Below, in pieces: positions 53,931 to 64,000 of a stretch of DNA of 64,000 nt. Where the stretch lies: assembly GCA_021521415.1 (NCBI GenBank), contig JAIQDT010014322.1:62001-126000 (forward strand), in the 5' to 3' direction. Made by a program: the position numbers and the translations under genes. The first letter of the stretch is position 1. Every line of letters starts with the position of its first letter. This DNA comes from Bidens hawaiensis (taxonomy: Eukaryota; Streptophyta; Magnoliopsida; Asterales; Asteraceae). Below the pieces are notes generated by a model that saw only the letters and a program-made list of their open reading frames with translations, had not been told where the DNA came from and searched no databases.

Positions 53931-54440
53931 ATGAGGTCAATACATGAGAGGTGATCATGAACACCTGATGATTATGCTTGAAGCGATAACCTTTCAAGAC
54001 CTATGGATTTTTCATGCATAATTTGATGTCATCGATTCTGACAACAATCTCAACGTCCTCTATCAATTGTCATACTCAACAAGGTTGTATATGGATTCAC
54101 ACAGAAGTGTCCATTTGAGGTAAACAAAGTACAATACAAGCATAGATATTATATTTTGGACGAGATAAAACCAAGCAACATTTATGAAATCATTTGCTTA
54201 TTCACAAAACAAGTAAGATTCAAGACGACATGAGAGCAAGAAAGAAATGCGTGGAACAAACATTTGGTGTCCTAAAGACTCGATATGCTATTCGTGTATG
54301 GACAATGCATCCATCCAAAATTTATAATGTATGCTTGCATTATATTGCACTCTATTATTTTGAAAGATGAAGGTGTTTGTTTTAAATATGTAACCGATCC
54401 TCAAACCAATGAATAAATAGAGACTAATATTCTTAGAATT
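53920..54440 (+). pseudogene. PIF/Harbinger transposase remnant
   Basis: Translations in shifting frames give GQYMRGDHEHLMIMLEAITF then QDLWIFHA (about 53937-54020), SDNNLNVLYQ (about 54037-54066) and ARKKCVEQTFGVLKTRYAI (about 54235-54291). This is the order of plant Harbinger nucleases (GDH--PTIMLEAVA--DLWIWH, SNNDINVL, ARKDVERAFGVL---FAI). A stop after the WIFHA motif, frame changes and loss of the aspartate in the NDI motif show it is dead. Element ends were not found. Confidence 0.85.
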
Positions 54441-57276
54441 TTGTGTTGCAAGGAAAGCCACAACGCCCTTCAATTGGAACTTGGGGAGCAAATGGCAAAC
54501 ACCCACATATCCAATCTAGACGATGTAAATCAATTGTTTTATTCTTTTTTATGTCTCTTTTTATTTAGTATTTTATTGTTTTATTAATGAAATGATTTTA
54601 AAATAATATATTCTAAGTTTAAAATAACTTTATGTTTAATAAAATTTATTAATTTTGATTAATTATGGGTTATTTAATTAAAAATGGTTTAAGATGGGAG
54701 AGAATGGATAGAGAACGCTGATGAAATGATGACGTATGAGAGAGAGGGTTGTGGGATGGGAGCGGTGGGATAGACGCATATCCACCGCCTTAAGAACCAA
54801 CTCAGATAAGTGCCTATTGTAATTCGAATATTCAAAGCTTCATAAATGATGAATTAACTACAAATCATGAATTGTAATTTGAATATCCAACGCTTTCTTT
54901 AGATCAAAATCCGTAAAGATGTTAAATTCCGTTTCCAACCAGAACTATTTTTTATACATGTAGAGGGGTGATTTTTAAGCAAATTCTAAAAAATTTGGTC
55001 TTTTGTCCAAAAAAGAAAAGAAAAACAGCAACAAAACAAAACGTTAACGGTGATTAGCAACACCAATATATTCATGCTTTTTTTTATTGTATAATTTATC
55101 ATATAGACTATAGAAGAGTGGTGTATAATATATCTACGATGTACAAATTAAATCATAGCCGCTAAATGATGACGATACTCTTTCATATACAAGAAGAAAC
55201 AAAATAGGAGAAAAACTCACATATGATCAACGATAGAAAGCCATATAAATAAGGTAATGGATATTTATGGAAGTTACCTTATTGACTGCTAACATAACTA
55301 ATACCAATCTAATTACAAGGAAATAATTACCAGGTACAAAGATTGCTACAATTGGATTGACTCCGCGATCGCTATTTGTTACTCGAATTGACAAGGACAG
55401 GAATCGGAGAATGCGAATTGCGTATAAAGTTGGAAAATCAAGAAAAAAATGCGAGAATATAAGTTAATAACTTTGGGCCTAATCTACGGAGGCCCAAAAT
55501 TAGTGAGTTTAAAGCCCTTTATTTTATTATTAAAAAAGTAGGCCCAACCTAGTATATAATTCTATACGTAAGAAAGCAAGCGTATTAAATAGTCTTAACC
55601 ATAAGATTTAACCAACAATTTGTTTATCATGTGGAATTTTGTTAGTTTCATGGTTTACATGCATCAAAAATATGTCTAGTTTGGACATGTATACTAGTGT
55701 TAGCTTTGTCTTCGTATCTTGGTATGTCCTATGTTTTCTGTTTTTCATTTCTTCCTAGGTATCCCACCCCTACTTTCTATGAGAGAGATTATTTATATGT
55801 TTGTTTGTTTACTTTTTAATTTATTTTTAATTTGGCTCATGAATTTTGTTATACCATACATTTAGACGTAAGAGAACAAACATAATAAATAGTCTTTAAC
55901 TCTTAAATCATTTTTGTTTACGAACAATTTGCCTCTTGAGTGGAAATTTGTTAGTTTCATGGTTTAATTTAATATATAGATAAAGTGGGTTTACGTCCCG
56001 TTATAAGCAAAAGATGATTTATAGGTGTATGAACTTGGTGTTAAAAAAATATAAAGATAAAGTATGAGCCTCTTATCAGTCATGTTTAAATTGTCAGTCA
56101 ACAAGATTATATTACACCTACTCATTTCTAATAAATGCGACATGATATGCATTTCCTTTTTTGTGTGGTACAAGTGCTCTTTGGATAAATTATTAGAACA
56201 TATATAAGTATTTTTATATACTAGGTTGACTTTCATATATCGACTGAAGTATATACTTAGTGAACTACTTATGTATGTTAATTTTTATTGACTAATTTGG
56301 GTATATAATATATAATTATATATTATTAAAGCTTGCAAAAGAACTGTGTTGAAATAAAAAGTTTATACAAAAACTCTCCAAGTCAACAGAAGAGTAACAA
56401 GTGAATAAGTCGATACCAAGACAAGCCAATGGCAATTTGTTGGTCGTCATGACTTTGTAAGTAACCCACTTACTGTTTTTTTGATAAGTCTTGGTCTTTC
56501 AAGATGACTACTTTAAAAATCAAGTATTTAAGTCTCTCATTAAAATAAAAGATTAGGTTGATGGATAGTGTGATAGTGTTTACATAGTTTTAAGGTGAAC
56601 AATGTAAAGGTCTTATATATCGTTGAAAATTTTAAAACTTTTGGACCCTGTAAGAATTGACTATGTGTTGTCGCCCATCATAACTTGTTGCTATCCGTAA
56701 AATCAAGTCTCTTCTTTTTGAAATTTATACTAGAGCAACGCCATTGAAACCATTTATAGTAATCAAAATCAAGTCTTAGTGAGTTCGAGATTCATGCTTT
56801 CCTTGGATTATTCGCTTGTGCTAGAATCAGTTTGTTATTTAACATTAATTCATATTGAATTGTAACGGTTATAATTAAACATCGACAAACTTAGTGCACG
56901 ACCTTGTTTAAGTATGTGACAGCGTAGAGCGACAATAGCTTCATACCATGTAGTCCACGCTCCATGGTTATTGAGAAAGTTATTAATTGCAGAGAAAATG
57001 ATCCAAACGAATAAGTATAATATTGAAATTTGTTAACATTATAAAAAAGTATAGAATAAATTGAAAAAGTATAGAATAAATTGGTTAAATGGGTTAAATT
57101 CATGAAGTTAAACAATGTCGACATGTATGTTAAATATAAAAAGTTAAATAACTTAAAAAGGTACAAAATAATAATATAAAAAGTGTAGGAAAAAAATATA
57201 CAAAACTACAAATATATAAACTAATTAACGGAAAAAATTCAATGATAAAGTTTATTGATTCCTTAAAAAGTAAAAA
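54441..57276. other. Non-coding intergenic stretch
   Basis: There are no supported genes. A direct repeat of about 110 bp pairs 55560-55665 with 55858-55970 (shared TAAATAGTCTT and TTTGTTAGTTTCATGGTTTA). The minus-strand frames at 55991-56236 and 56891-57166 have no recognisable domains. Confidence 0.4.
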
Positions 57277-57349
57277 GGTCCCGTAGCTCAGTTGGTTAGA
57301 GCGTTGGTCTTATGAGCCGAAGGTCGCGGGTTCGAGCCCCGCCGGGACC
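57277..57349 (+). tRNA. trnI-UAU: tRNA-Ile (UAU anticodon)
   Basis: The 73-nt sequence folds as a full cloverleaf. The acceptor stem is GGTCCCG/CGGGACC, the D arm GCTC/GAGC, the anticodon arm TTGGT/GCCGA with loop CTTATGA, a five-base variable loop, and the T arm GCGGG/CCCGC with TTCGAGC. The anticodon in the loop is TAT, which reads AUA (Ile). Internal A box (TAGCTCAGTTGG) and B box (GGTTCGAGCCC) are present, and a TTTTT terminator follows at 57369-57373. There is no intron. Position 37 is G where a t6A-type A is usual, which leaves some doubt about identity or function. Confidence 0.85.
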
Positions 57350-57368
57350 ATAAATCAATTATTGTTAA

Positions 57369-57373
57369 TTTTT
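57369..57373 (+). terminator. Pol III T-run terminator of the tRNA gene
   Basis: Five Ts follow 19 bp after the tRNA 3' end. Confidence 0.6.
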
Positions 57374-58705
57374 GAACTTACTCTCTTATTTTTGTATTTA
57401 CACCTAAACCACCCCAATGATATAAAATTCTCCAAATGTGCACAACTGAACTACCATTTCATACACACGTCCAATTTAAGCATAAAACCAATGAACATGA
57501 GTATGTGTTGGAACAACTTTTTTTTCTTTTTTGTGCGAAAACTCCGAAAATGTCCCTTATTATCGCTTTGTTCAAGGTTTTGTCAAAACATATCAATATA
57601 TCATATATTTCTCAAATGTTCATCAAATATATTGTCATCCCCTCCTTTAAATCTAGTCTAACTCGGATTTTCTCATCTCGACAGACAATGATATAAAAAG
57701 AGGACCAATTATCCAAAAATTATTGAATTAAATTAGATGGTGGCCGATGTTTTAAGGATGTGAAAAGGACTTCTTGTTAAAAGACCTTATTAACTTATTA
57801 CTTTTTTAAAAGAAGTTTAAAAAAAATGTTTGGATTCGCTTATGTGTTGGAGAAACCAAAATGACTAAAAAGGACACTCTTTTTTTAAAAGAAGTGTAAT
57901 AGGTTTTGAGGGGTAGAATGGTGTAATAGGTAAATCAAACCCATTAAGTTAATAAGTTAGAGATTCCTAACTTTTCAAAACCCTTTTATTTTGCCTTGTC
58001 CATAAGTTAAAACCCATAAAGCCTTATGGTTTGCCAAACACCTTATACACCTTATTAACTTTTCAAAAAATTTATAAGTTATAAGTTGATGAAAATGAGG
58101 AATCCCAAACACCCCCTAAGTTTACCTTGAATATCATATTAATATAATTAATATATTCTTATTTGCTTTTTTTTTCTTTTGTAGCTTTTGAATTTTATGG
58201 TTTTATATCATTCTGAATAGTCCGTTGTGACATGCTTATTGTTATATATGTGTCGGTGTAAATATTTACTCAAAACCGAGTTGAGTCAACTTTAAATCAA
58301 ATGTTCTGACCTAAAATTTACCAGACTTGATTTTAAGTAATCTTTGTGTTTGTACGTAGATAAAAATAAAGGCGTCATATAGTTGAAATTTCGTAAGACT
58401 ATATTTTTAAGCTAACGAAAAACAAAATCTAAGTGAAATTAAATGTAATAATAAAATATTCATGTGAAAATTTCACAACCGCCCGTCGGTTCCACCATTA
58501 TTTGAAAAAAATGCGAGTCAACTGTATTTTGACATGTGACATAATGTGAATAGGCGAAAAAAAATCATCTAGCATATTTTAGGGTCGGGTCCAACGACAT
58601 AGGCATGGAAAGATTGGGAATAGAAAAGTTAATGGTACAGAACTTTAACATGTGTGGTTAAAATGGGTGTTTTGAGAATTCTCTTTTTATCTGTATATCT
58701 AACTA
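57374..58705. other. Non-coding intergenic stretch
   Basis: No gene is supported. The segment ending AATCCCAAACACCCCC near 58116 resembles a MITE end like that at 45719, but the other end is unclear. Confidence 0.4.
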
Positions 58706-59447
58706 TCTATATAATGGCATACAATGAAATCACACGTGTTGTTATCGGGTCGTTTCTTCATTCTCTAAAGCCATCAGATTGCTTGATTTCTAAATGGAGG
58801 TTTCTCGTGCATTTGACCTGAATTCACGGGTATGGGTCTCACAAAACCCGGATTGTCTTTAAATGGGTTATAACATCTCATTTATTTGTGAAACTCTTTT
58901 ATAATCAAACAATAATTTTCGCGGGTCACGGGTCTCACCAAACCCGGATAACCAAACGGGTTATAGCATCTCATTTATTTGTGAAATAACCCCTTAATCA
59001 TCAAAGAATAATTTCCGCCGATTATAGGTCTTACCACCCTAATTTAATTTAATTTATTTACATGTTCTTCGTTGCTGGTCTATCATCTCCATCGTCGATT
59101 AACTTTCGATACTACTCACCATCGTCAACTACATCAACCGCCCCTTTTCATTAGACAAATATTTGTGTGTATGTTTTTTGATTTAAAAAATCAACATGCT
59201 CGTGTTCGTTTACGTTTGTTAGTTACAAATCTAAAAAACCTGCACATCTCAATTAAAAGAACCCAAACGCTAAAAAATACGATGAACGTAATAAACTAAT
59301 ATATATGCATTAAATTAAAACAAAACTACGTTAAAAAATAAAATAAATCATCATAAAATAACTAACAAATTAAAACAAAAACTTAAATAAACTCTCGTAA
59401 TAAGTAAAAAATAAATAAACTCTCGTAATACGAGAGGATCAAACTAG
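58706..59447 (+). mobile_element. Helitron, non-autonomous
   Basis: It starts TCTATATAATGG after an A and ends AAACTAG before a T. A hairpin CTCTCGTAATACGAGAG lies 9 bp before the CTAG end. The interior contains repeated GGGTCTCAC-AAACCCGGAT and GGGTTATA-CATCTCATTTATTTGTGAAA blocks and is shared with 12453-13036. There is no Rep/helicase frame. Confidence 0.8.
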
Positions 59448-59945
59448 TAGGTAATATATAGATAGGTCATATGTGTTTAACAAAGTGGTTGTAGACTTGT
59501 AGTATTAATAAAAGAAAAGCTTTAAAAAATCAACTTTATATAAGTTTTATGAATAAAAATATGTTTTTATAAAACTAAAACATTAAAAAGTTTGGAAAAA
59601 ATAATGGCCCAATTACAAATTTTGTCCTTTAAAAAAAGCCAAATTACGGTTCGTGTCCTTTACTTGCAGGCGGTGTCCTTTAAACTTTTTTTTCCTACAA
59701 GTTTTGTCCTTTACGCTAACTGGGTTAGAAAAAGTCAGTTAAATGCCCTCACGTGAGACGCATGTGAGGGCATTTTTGTCCTTTCTTATATCTCCGCAAC
59801 TAAGCCTCTGTATCACTCTTCCCCCTCCCTGTCGATCGAATCAATTCCCGGCGATCAGAAACCTTAAACCCTCGTGTGTCCGACGCGACTAATCAATTAG
59901 GGCTTCAATCAATTGCACATCATTCTCAGAACTTAAACACGTAAG
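59448..59945 (+). promoter_or_regulatory. Upstream region of the MuDR-type gene with palindrome
   Basis: TTTTGTCCTTTA-type words repeat four or five times from 59616. A perfect 12-bp inverted repeat AAATGCCCTCAC / GTGAGGGCATTT lies at 59741-59752 and 59764-59775. This is probably the 5' terminal region and promoter of the transposon; exact element ends were not found. Confidence 0.5.
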
Positions 59946-62900
59946 ATGGATGATCCTCCTCATCCTCCATTCTACATTCGTGAAGCTGATGAACAATCAA
60001 ATGCTGATGCGTTTTATGGTAAGTTAAAACTTTAGGGTTTATAATTGGGTTTATTTAACTAACAGCTGTTTAATCTTGTTTGTATAGTAAATAATCCACA
60101 TTTGTTCACGATCAAGATGCACCATGGTGGCAGTTTCACTAAATTTCCAGGACGGGTTTATAAGAGAGCCGTTGTCCATTATGTTGACATGCTAGATATT
60201 GACAAGTTTTCAGTTCACGAGCTTGATCGAATCTTGCTTGAATTATCCTATCCTACAGATAAGGTTAGATTCTACCATTATGTAGTACCGGGTTCAGATT
60301 TGGATTGGGGGCTTAGAGCTTTGGGAAGTGATGATGATGTTAGGGGATTTGCTAAGTATATTGGAGCTTTTAATCAGTTAATGAATGTGTATGTTGAGCA
60401 TGAGTTCACCTCTGTACACACATACTTCTGCTCAACCTCAAAGTTTACCATTGAAGAGATAACAAATGAGGAGTTTCTTGCAAGCGAGGTCGTACTAGAT
60501 AAAGCAAACTCAGTTAAGAAAATGTTGTTGTTGGAATGGCAAGATAGCACAAATGAGGTAGTTGTGGAACAAGACAAACAGGATGCAAATGTGAATGTTC
60601 AAGAAGAGAATAATGTTGGTGTTGTTGAACAACAAGACCAGATTGATATATGTCATGAGGATCCAGAATTTGACCCTATGTTTGGAGAGGATGCTTTTGG
60701 TGTGCAACCTACAAATGAGGTGGAGATTGATTACAATGGTGATGTAGATGGAGGTGGGGATGGAGGTGGATATGGTGTGCAGCCTACAAATGAGGTGGAT
60801 ATGGATTACAATGGAGGTGGGGATGGAGGTGGGGATGGAGGTGGATATGGTGTGCAGCCTACAAATGAGGTGGATATGGATTACAATGGAGGTGGGGATG
60901 GAGGTGGGGATGGAGGTGGGGATGAAGATAGTGAAGATTCTTCAATTTCAGATGAAGAAAGTGGAGATGAGTCTTCAAGTTCAGATGAAAGTGGAACTGA
61001 TGATAGTAGGGATTCTAACTATGAAATGAGAGATGAGAGTTCTGATGATGATGAACATCTAGAGGGTTGTCCAGTTAAGAAACCAAAGAATGTGAAGAAA
61101 TCTAAGAACAAAAAGAAATCTAAAAATGTTAAGAAAACTAGGGATGGTGATGAAGATTCAGAAAGTGATTCAGATAGTGACTTCAACTATGAAGATGGTG
61201 AAATACATGATGTAGATGTAGATATGAGGGATTTCAGACTGCATACTGATTTTGAAGTTGAACAGCAGGATGCAAATTGTGTTTTGGACATAGAAACGGA
61301 TGATGTGATGTTGGATAATGATAGGATGTATAATGAGAAACAAAGAAATGAGGGGGACATGGATTATCTTTTCCATGTGGGACAAGTTTTTGGTACAAAA
61401 GCAGAGGTGAAGGATATGATCAAGGCACATGCAGTTGAAACAAGAAGACAAATTAGGATAAGAAAAGATGATTTGGTAAGGGTCAGGGCTGTGTGTGAAG
61501 GAGATATGGAAGTGCAGGGGGGTGGATCTAGCAGTGCTAATAAAGATGAGGGACCAGTCCAGAAAAGTATTGGGGGTAGGGGAAAAAGGAAAGACCCACT
61601 TGCTATTAGATGCCCTTGGTTACTGTTGTTGTCATACCAAAAGAGAACAGCTTCATGGAAAATTACAAGGTTGATAAATGAACATAAATGCCTTCAATCT
61701 AGGGAAATTTATGCTTGCACAGCCGGGTTCCTCTCAAACCATTTGGTTACTGATCTTCAAGATGACCCAAAGCTGAAAGTTAAATCCATCAAAGAAAGGT
61801 TTCAAAGGAGGTTTGAAGTTGGTGTGTCTGAGATGAAAGCTTATAGGGCAAAGATGTTGGCCAGGGAACATATAATTGGAAATTTCAAAGGCCAATATGG
61901 GTTATTGAGGGATTATATTGAAGAGTTGAAGAGGACTAATCCAGATACAACAGTGAAGCTTGAATTAGAAGAATGCTCAGATCCAACATCTGAGACAAGA
62001 CAATTCAAGAGGATATACATCTGTTTGGGGTCTTTGAAAAAGGGGTTCAAAGCAATAGGTAGGGATCTGTTGGGACTGGATGGGGCTTTCCTTAAAAGTG
62101 CTTGGCCTGGTCAACTTTTAACAGCAGTTGCTCTAGATCCAAACAATGGATACTACCCTGTTGCATATGCTGTAGTTGAAGCTGAAACATTGAACTCTTG
62201 GGAATGGTTCTTGGAATGCCTTGGTGATGACTTGGATATAAACAACAGATCCAAGTTTACCTTTATGAGTGACAGGCAAAAGGGTCTTATACAGGCTGTA
62301 GATAAGTTGTTTCCTTCTGCAGAGCATAGGTTTTGTGTGAGGCACATTGAAGATAACCTAAGAACACTCTTTAAAGGAAAGCTTTTAAGGGATGCTCTTT
62401 GGAAGCTGGCTAGATGTACATCACCTACACAATATGAGAGAGAGATGAACAACCTAAAAAACTTGAACAAAAGGTGTCATCTTTGGGTATCTAAGATCCC
62501 ACCAGAAACATGGTCAAGGTCACACTTCTCTGGTAAGTTTTTAATTTTGTATCCTTTATTCTCTCATAACTTTCAAGTTTTGTCCTTTATCTTTTGTGTT
62601 TTGTTATAATAGGTAGAGCAATGTCTGATGTGTTGACCAACAACATGTGTGAATGTTTCAATTCAAAGCTGGTAGATGGAAGGGACAAGCCTATTATCAC
62701 ATTGCTGGAATACATCAGAGAATATGTGATGAGGAAGATTGTTACTGTGTTGAAGGTAATTGATAGGTCATCAGGGTTACTAACACCATATGCTACACAA
62801 ATTATGGAGTCAGTGAAGAAGGAAGCAAGCAGGTGAGTTGTATGTGAATATTTACTTGTCTTGTAAATGATGTGAATGGTTTACATATTTGGATGATAGG

Positions 62901-63455
62901 TACTCTGTGCATTGGAACGGTGAGGATCATTATCAGGTAACAGGTCCATATGGTGATCAGTGTGTAGTGAACATGAGCACAAGTACATGTGCATGTAGGA
63001 GATGGGAGATAACTGGGATACCTTGTAGACATGTGGTGGCATGTATTTGGTTGAAGGGTGCACATGACAGATCTGTTGGCAGGCCAGAAACATTTGTCAA
63101 ACCAATTTACACAATGGATAGGTGGAAGGCAGTGTATAGCTACAAGGTGTATCCCATCAATGGTATGAGTATGTGGCCCACATCACAAGTCCCAATCCAG
63201 ATCACAGCTCCTAAATTAAAAAAGCAAACTGGAAGGCCAAAGAAATCAAGGAAAAAGTCAGCAGTGGAAAGGGAAGATGGTGGTTCAAGGAAAAAGTCAA
63301 AGGTTGATGCAAAGGGCAAGGGAAAGGCTGTGGAGGGTGAAGGCCAGAAAGTGAAGGCAGTGAGAAAGACAAAGCCAAAAGGATCAAACACTTGTGGGAC
63401 ATGTGGTCAAAAGGGTCACAACAAGAGATCATGCATGAAAAATTTTGCAGATTAA
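59946..63455 (+). CDS. MuDR-type (MULE) transposase, four exons, intact
   Basis: Exons 59946-60018, 60088-62532, 62613-62832 and 62900-63455 join through GT..AG introns in phase, giving 1,097 aa. The enzyme would cut and reinsert Mutator-like DNA transposons in the nucleus. A PB1-like N-terminal domain is at about 25-135 (FTIKMHHGGSF, VDMLDIDKFSVHEL). A very acidic, repeat-bearing segment covers about 180-420. The MuDR DNA-binding region is at about 450-495 (FHVGQVFGTKAEVKDMIKAH). The MULE catalytic core is at about 675-800 with aspartates in LLGLDGAFLKSAWPGQLL and MSDRQKGLIQAV, and FCVRHIEDNLR. A SWIM zinc finger is at about 930-960 (CACRRWEITGIPCRHVVACIW). A CCHC knuckle, CGTCGQKGHNKRSC, lies near the C-terminus. 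No stop or frame break was found, so it may be active or domesticated. Terminal repeats are not resolved because the right side leaves the window. Confidence 0.92.
60699..60923 (+). repeat. In-frame 75-bp tandem repeat in transposase gene
   Basis: Three units begin GGTGTGCA(A/G)CCTACAAATG at 60699, 60774 and 60849. Each encodes GVQPTNEV(D/E)(M/I)DYNG followed by a Gly/Asp-rich GGGDGGG stretch of 25 codons in total. The last two units are nearly identical, so the array is recent and length-variable. Confidence 0.85.
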
Positions 63456-63639
63456 TGTGCCTACTGTTTGACTGTTTTTGTAGTTTTTATGACTTTATGG
63501 TATGGATATTTTTATGACTGTTTTTGCAGATTAAGTTGTTAGACTTTTTTTGAAGTTTTTCATGGTATGTATTAAGTTGTTATGGATGTATTAAGTTTTT
63601 CATGTAATGGTTTGGCAGTTTTTACTTATTTGCAGATTG
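63456..63639 (+). other. 3' flank of the transposase gene
   Basis: T-rich sequence with repeated TTTTTGCAGATTAAGTTGTTA-like words, probably the 3' UTR. No gene is seen. Confidence 0.45.
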
Positions 63640-64000
63640 TGCATGATGTGCAGATAGATGGATGTGTAGATAGATAGTGCACAATGTGCAGATAGATGGA
63701 TGTGTAGATAGATAGTGCACAATGTGCTAGATAGATAGTGCACAATGTGCAGATAGATGGATGTGTAGATAGATAGTGCACAATGTGCAGATTGTGCATG
63801 ATGTGCAGATAGATGGATGTGCAGATTGCAGATTGTGCATGATGTGCAGATAGATGGATGTGCAGATTGTGTATGATGTGCAGATTGTGCATAATGTGCA
63901 GATTCTGCATAATGTGTAGATTGTGCATAATGTGTAGATAGTGCACAATGTGCAGATTGTGCATCATGTGTAGATAGTGCACAATGTGCAGATTGTGTAT
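63640..64000. repeat. Minisatellite of GTGCAGAT / AGATAGATGGATGTG words
   Basis: Words GTGCAGATAGATGGATGTGTAG, ATAGTGCACAATGTGCAG and ATTGTGCATGATGTGCAG alternate from about 63640 to the window end. The composite unit is about 36-40 bp, with shorter 18-bp subunits after 63830. Open frames on the minus strand (His/Cys/Ile-rich) are artefacts of the repeat. The array runs past the window. Confidence 0.8.

Noticed and set aside
57362..57696. Two overlapping short frames after the tRNA gene
   Set aside because: Their sequence is low in complexity with no domains, and there is no supporting promoter or homologous copy.
63626..63982. His/Cys/Ile-rich minus-strand frames resembling repeat proteins
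   Set aside because: They are produced by the minisatellite, which stays open in several frames.

Overview
The window reads as nuclear DNA of a flowering plant: AT-rich, intron-containing genes (GT..AG introns), an intronless nuclear-type tRNA gene, a plastid 16S rRNA fragment pasted into the chromosome, and many plant transposons. The family is uncertain. A core eudicot, perhaps Asteraceae, would fit the elements, but nothing seen here proves it.

Layout. (1) 1-14.8 kb is low in genes. It holds a mini-Helitron (475-633), a long-TIR element (1296-2238), a four-exon bZIP-like gene on the minus strand (3166-4038), a hAT MITE nested in a fold-back element (4283-4954), a LINE remnant (7440-8008), a hAT remnant (8029-8919) and a tandem pair of 71-aa single-pass membrane-protein genes (9347-9562 and 11545-11760). 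The second copy carries a hAT MITE just upstream, with the empty site visible at the first copy. (2) 15.35-43.43 kb is one block of nested LTR retrotransposons. A decayed Ty3/gypsy Tat-type element (element 3, 15354-43425) has a chromovirus-type gypsy element (element 2, 15403-33312) in its 5' LTR. Element 2 has a young gypsy element (element 1, 16693-25858, LTRs apparently identical) in its own 5' LTR, and a non-coding Copia-like element on the minus strand (element 4, 28766-31095) in its gag. All four have target-site duplications that can be read directly (TATGC/AATGC, CGTTA, CGAAC, CAAAC). (3) 43.4-52.9 kb holds an F-box gene (46342-47067) and a four-exon BAG-family co-chaperone gene on the minus strand (47487-52716). 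Upstream lies a decayed copy of the same F-box/BAG block, interrupted by a 144-bp plastid 16S rRNA insert with a 10-bp target-site duplication. BAG intron 1 carries a small LTR element (element 5, 49635-51409). (4) 53-64 kb holds a Harbinger transposase remnant, a tRNA-Ile(UAU) gene (57277-57349), a Helitron (58706-59447) and an intact four-exon MuDR-type transposase gene (59946-63455), followed by a minisatellite that runs off the window.

How the parts relate. The probable host genes are the bZIP-like gene, the two small membrane-protein genes, the F-box gene, BAG and the tRNA; nothing suggests they share one pathway. The rest is a layered record of transposition. The most unusual signal is a set of four tandem hairpins in the 5' leader of element 1. 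Their loop is invariant and their stems covary, and a related hairpin occurs in the leader of the older element 2, which suggests a conserved retrotransposon RNA element.
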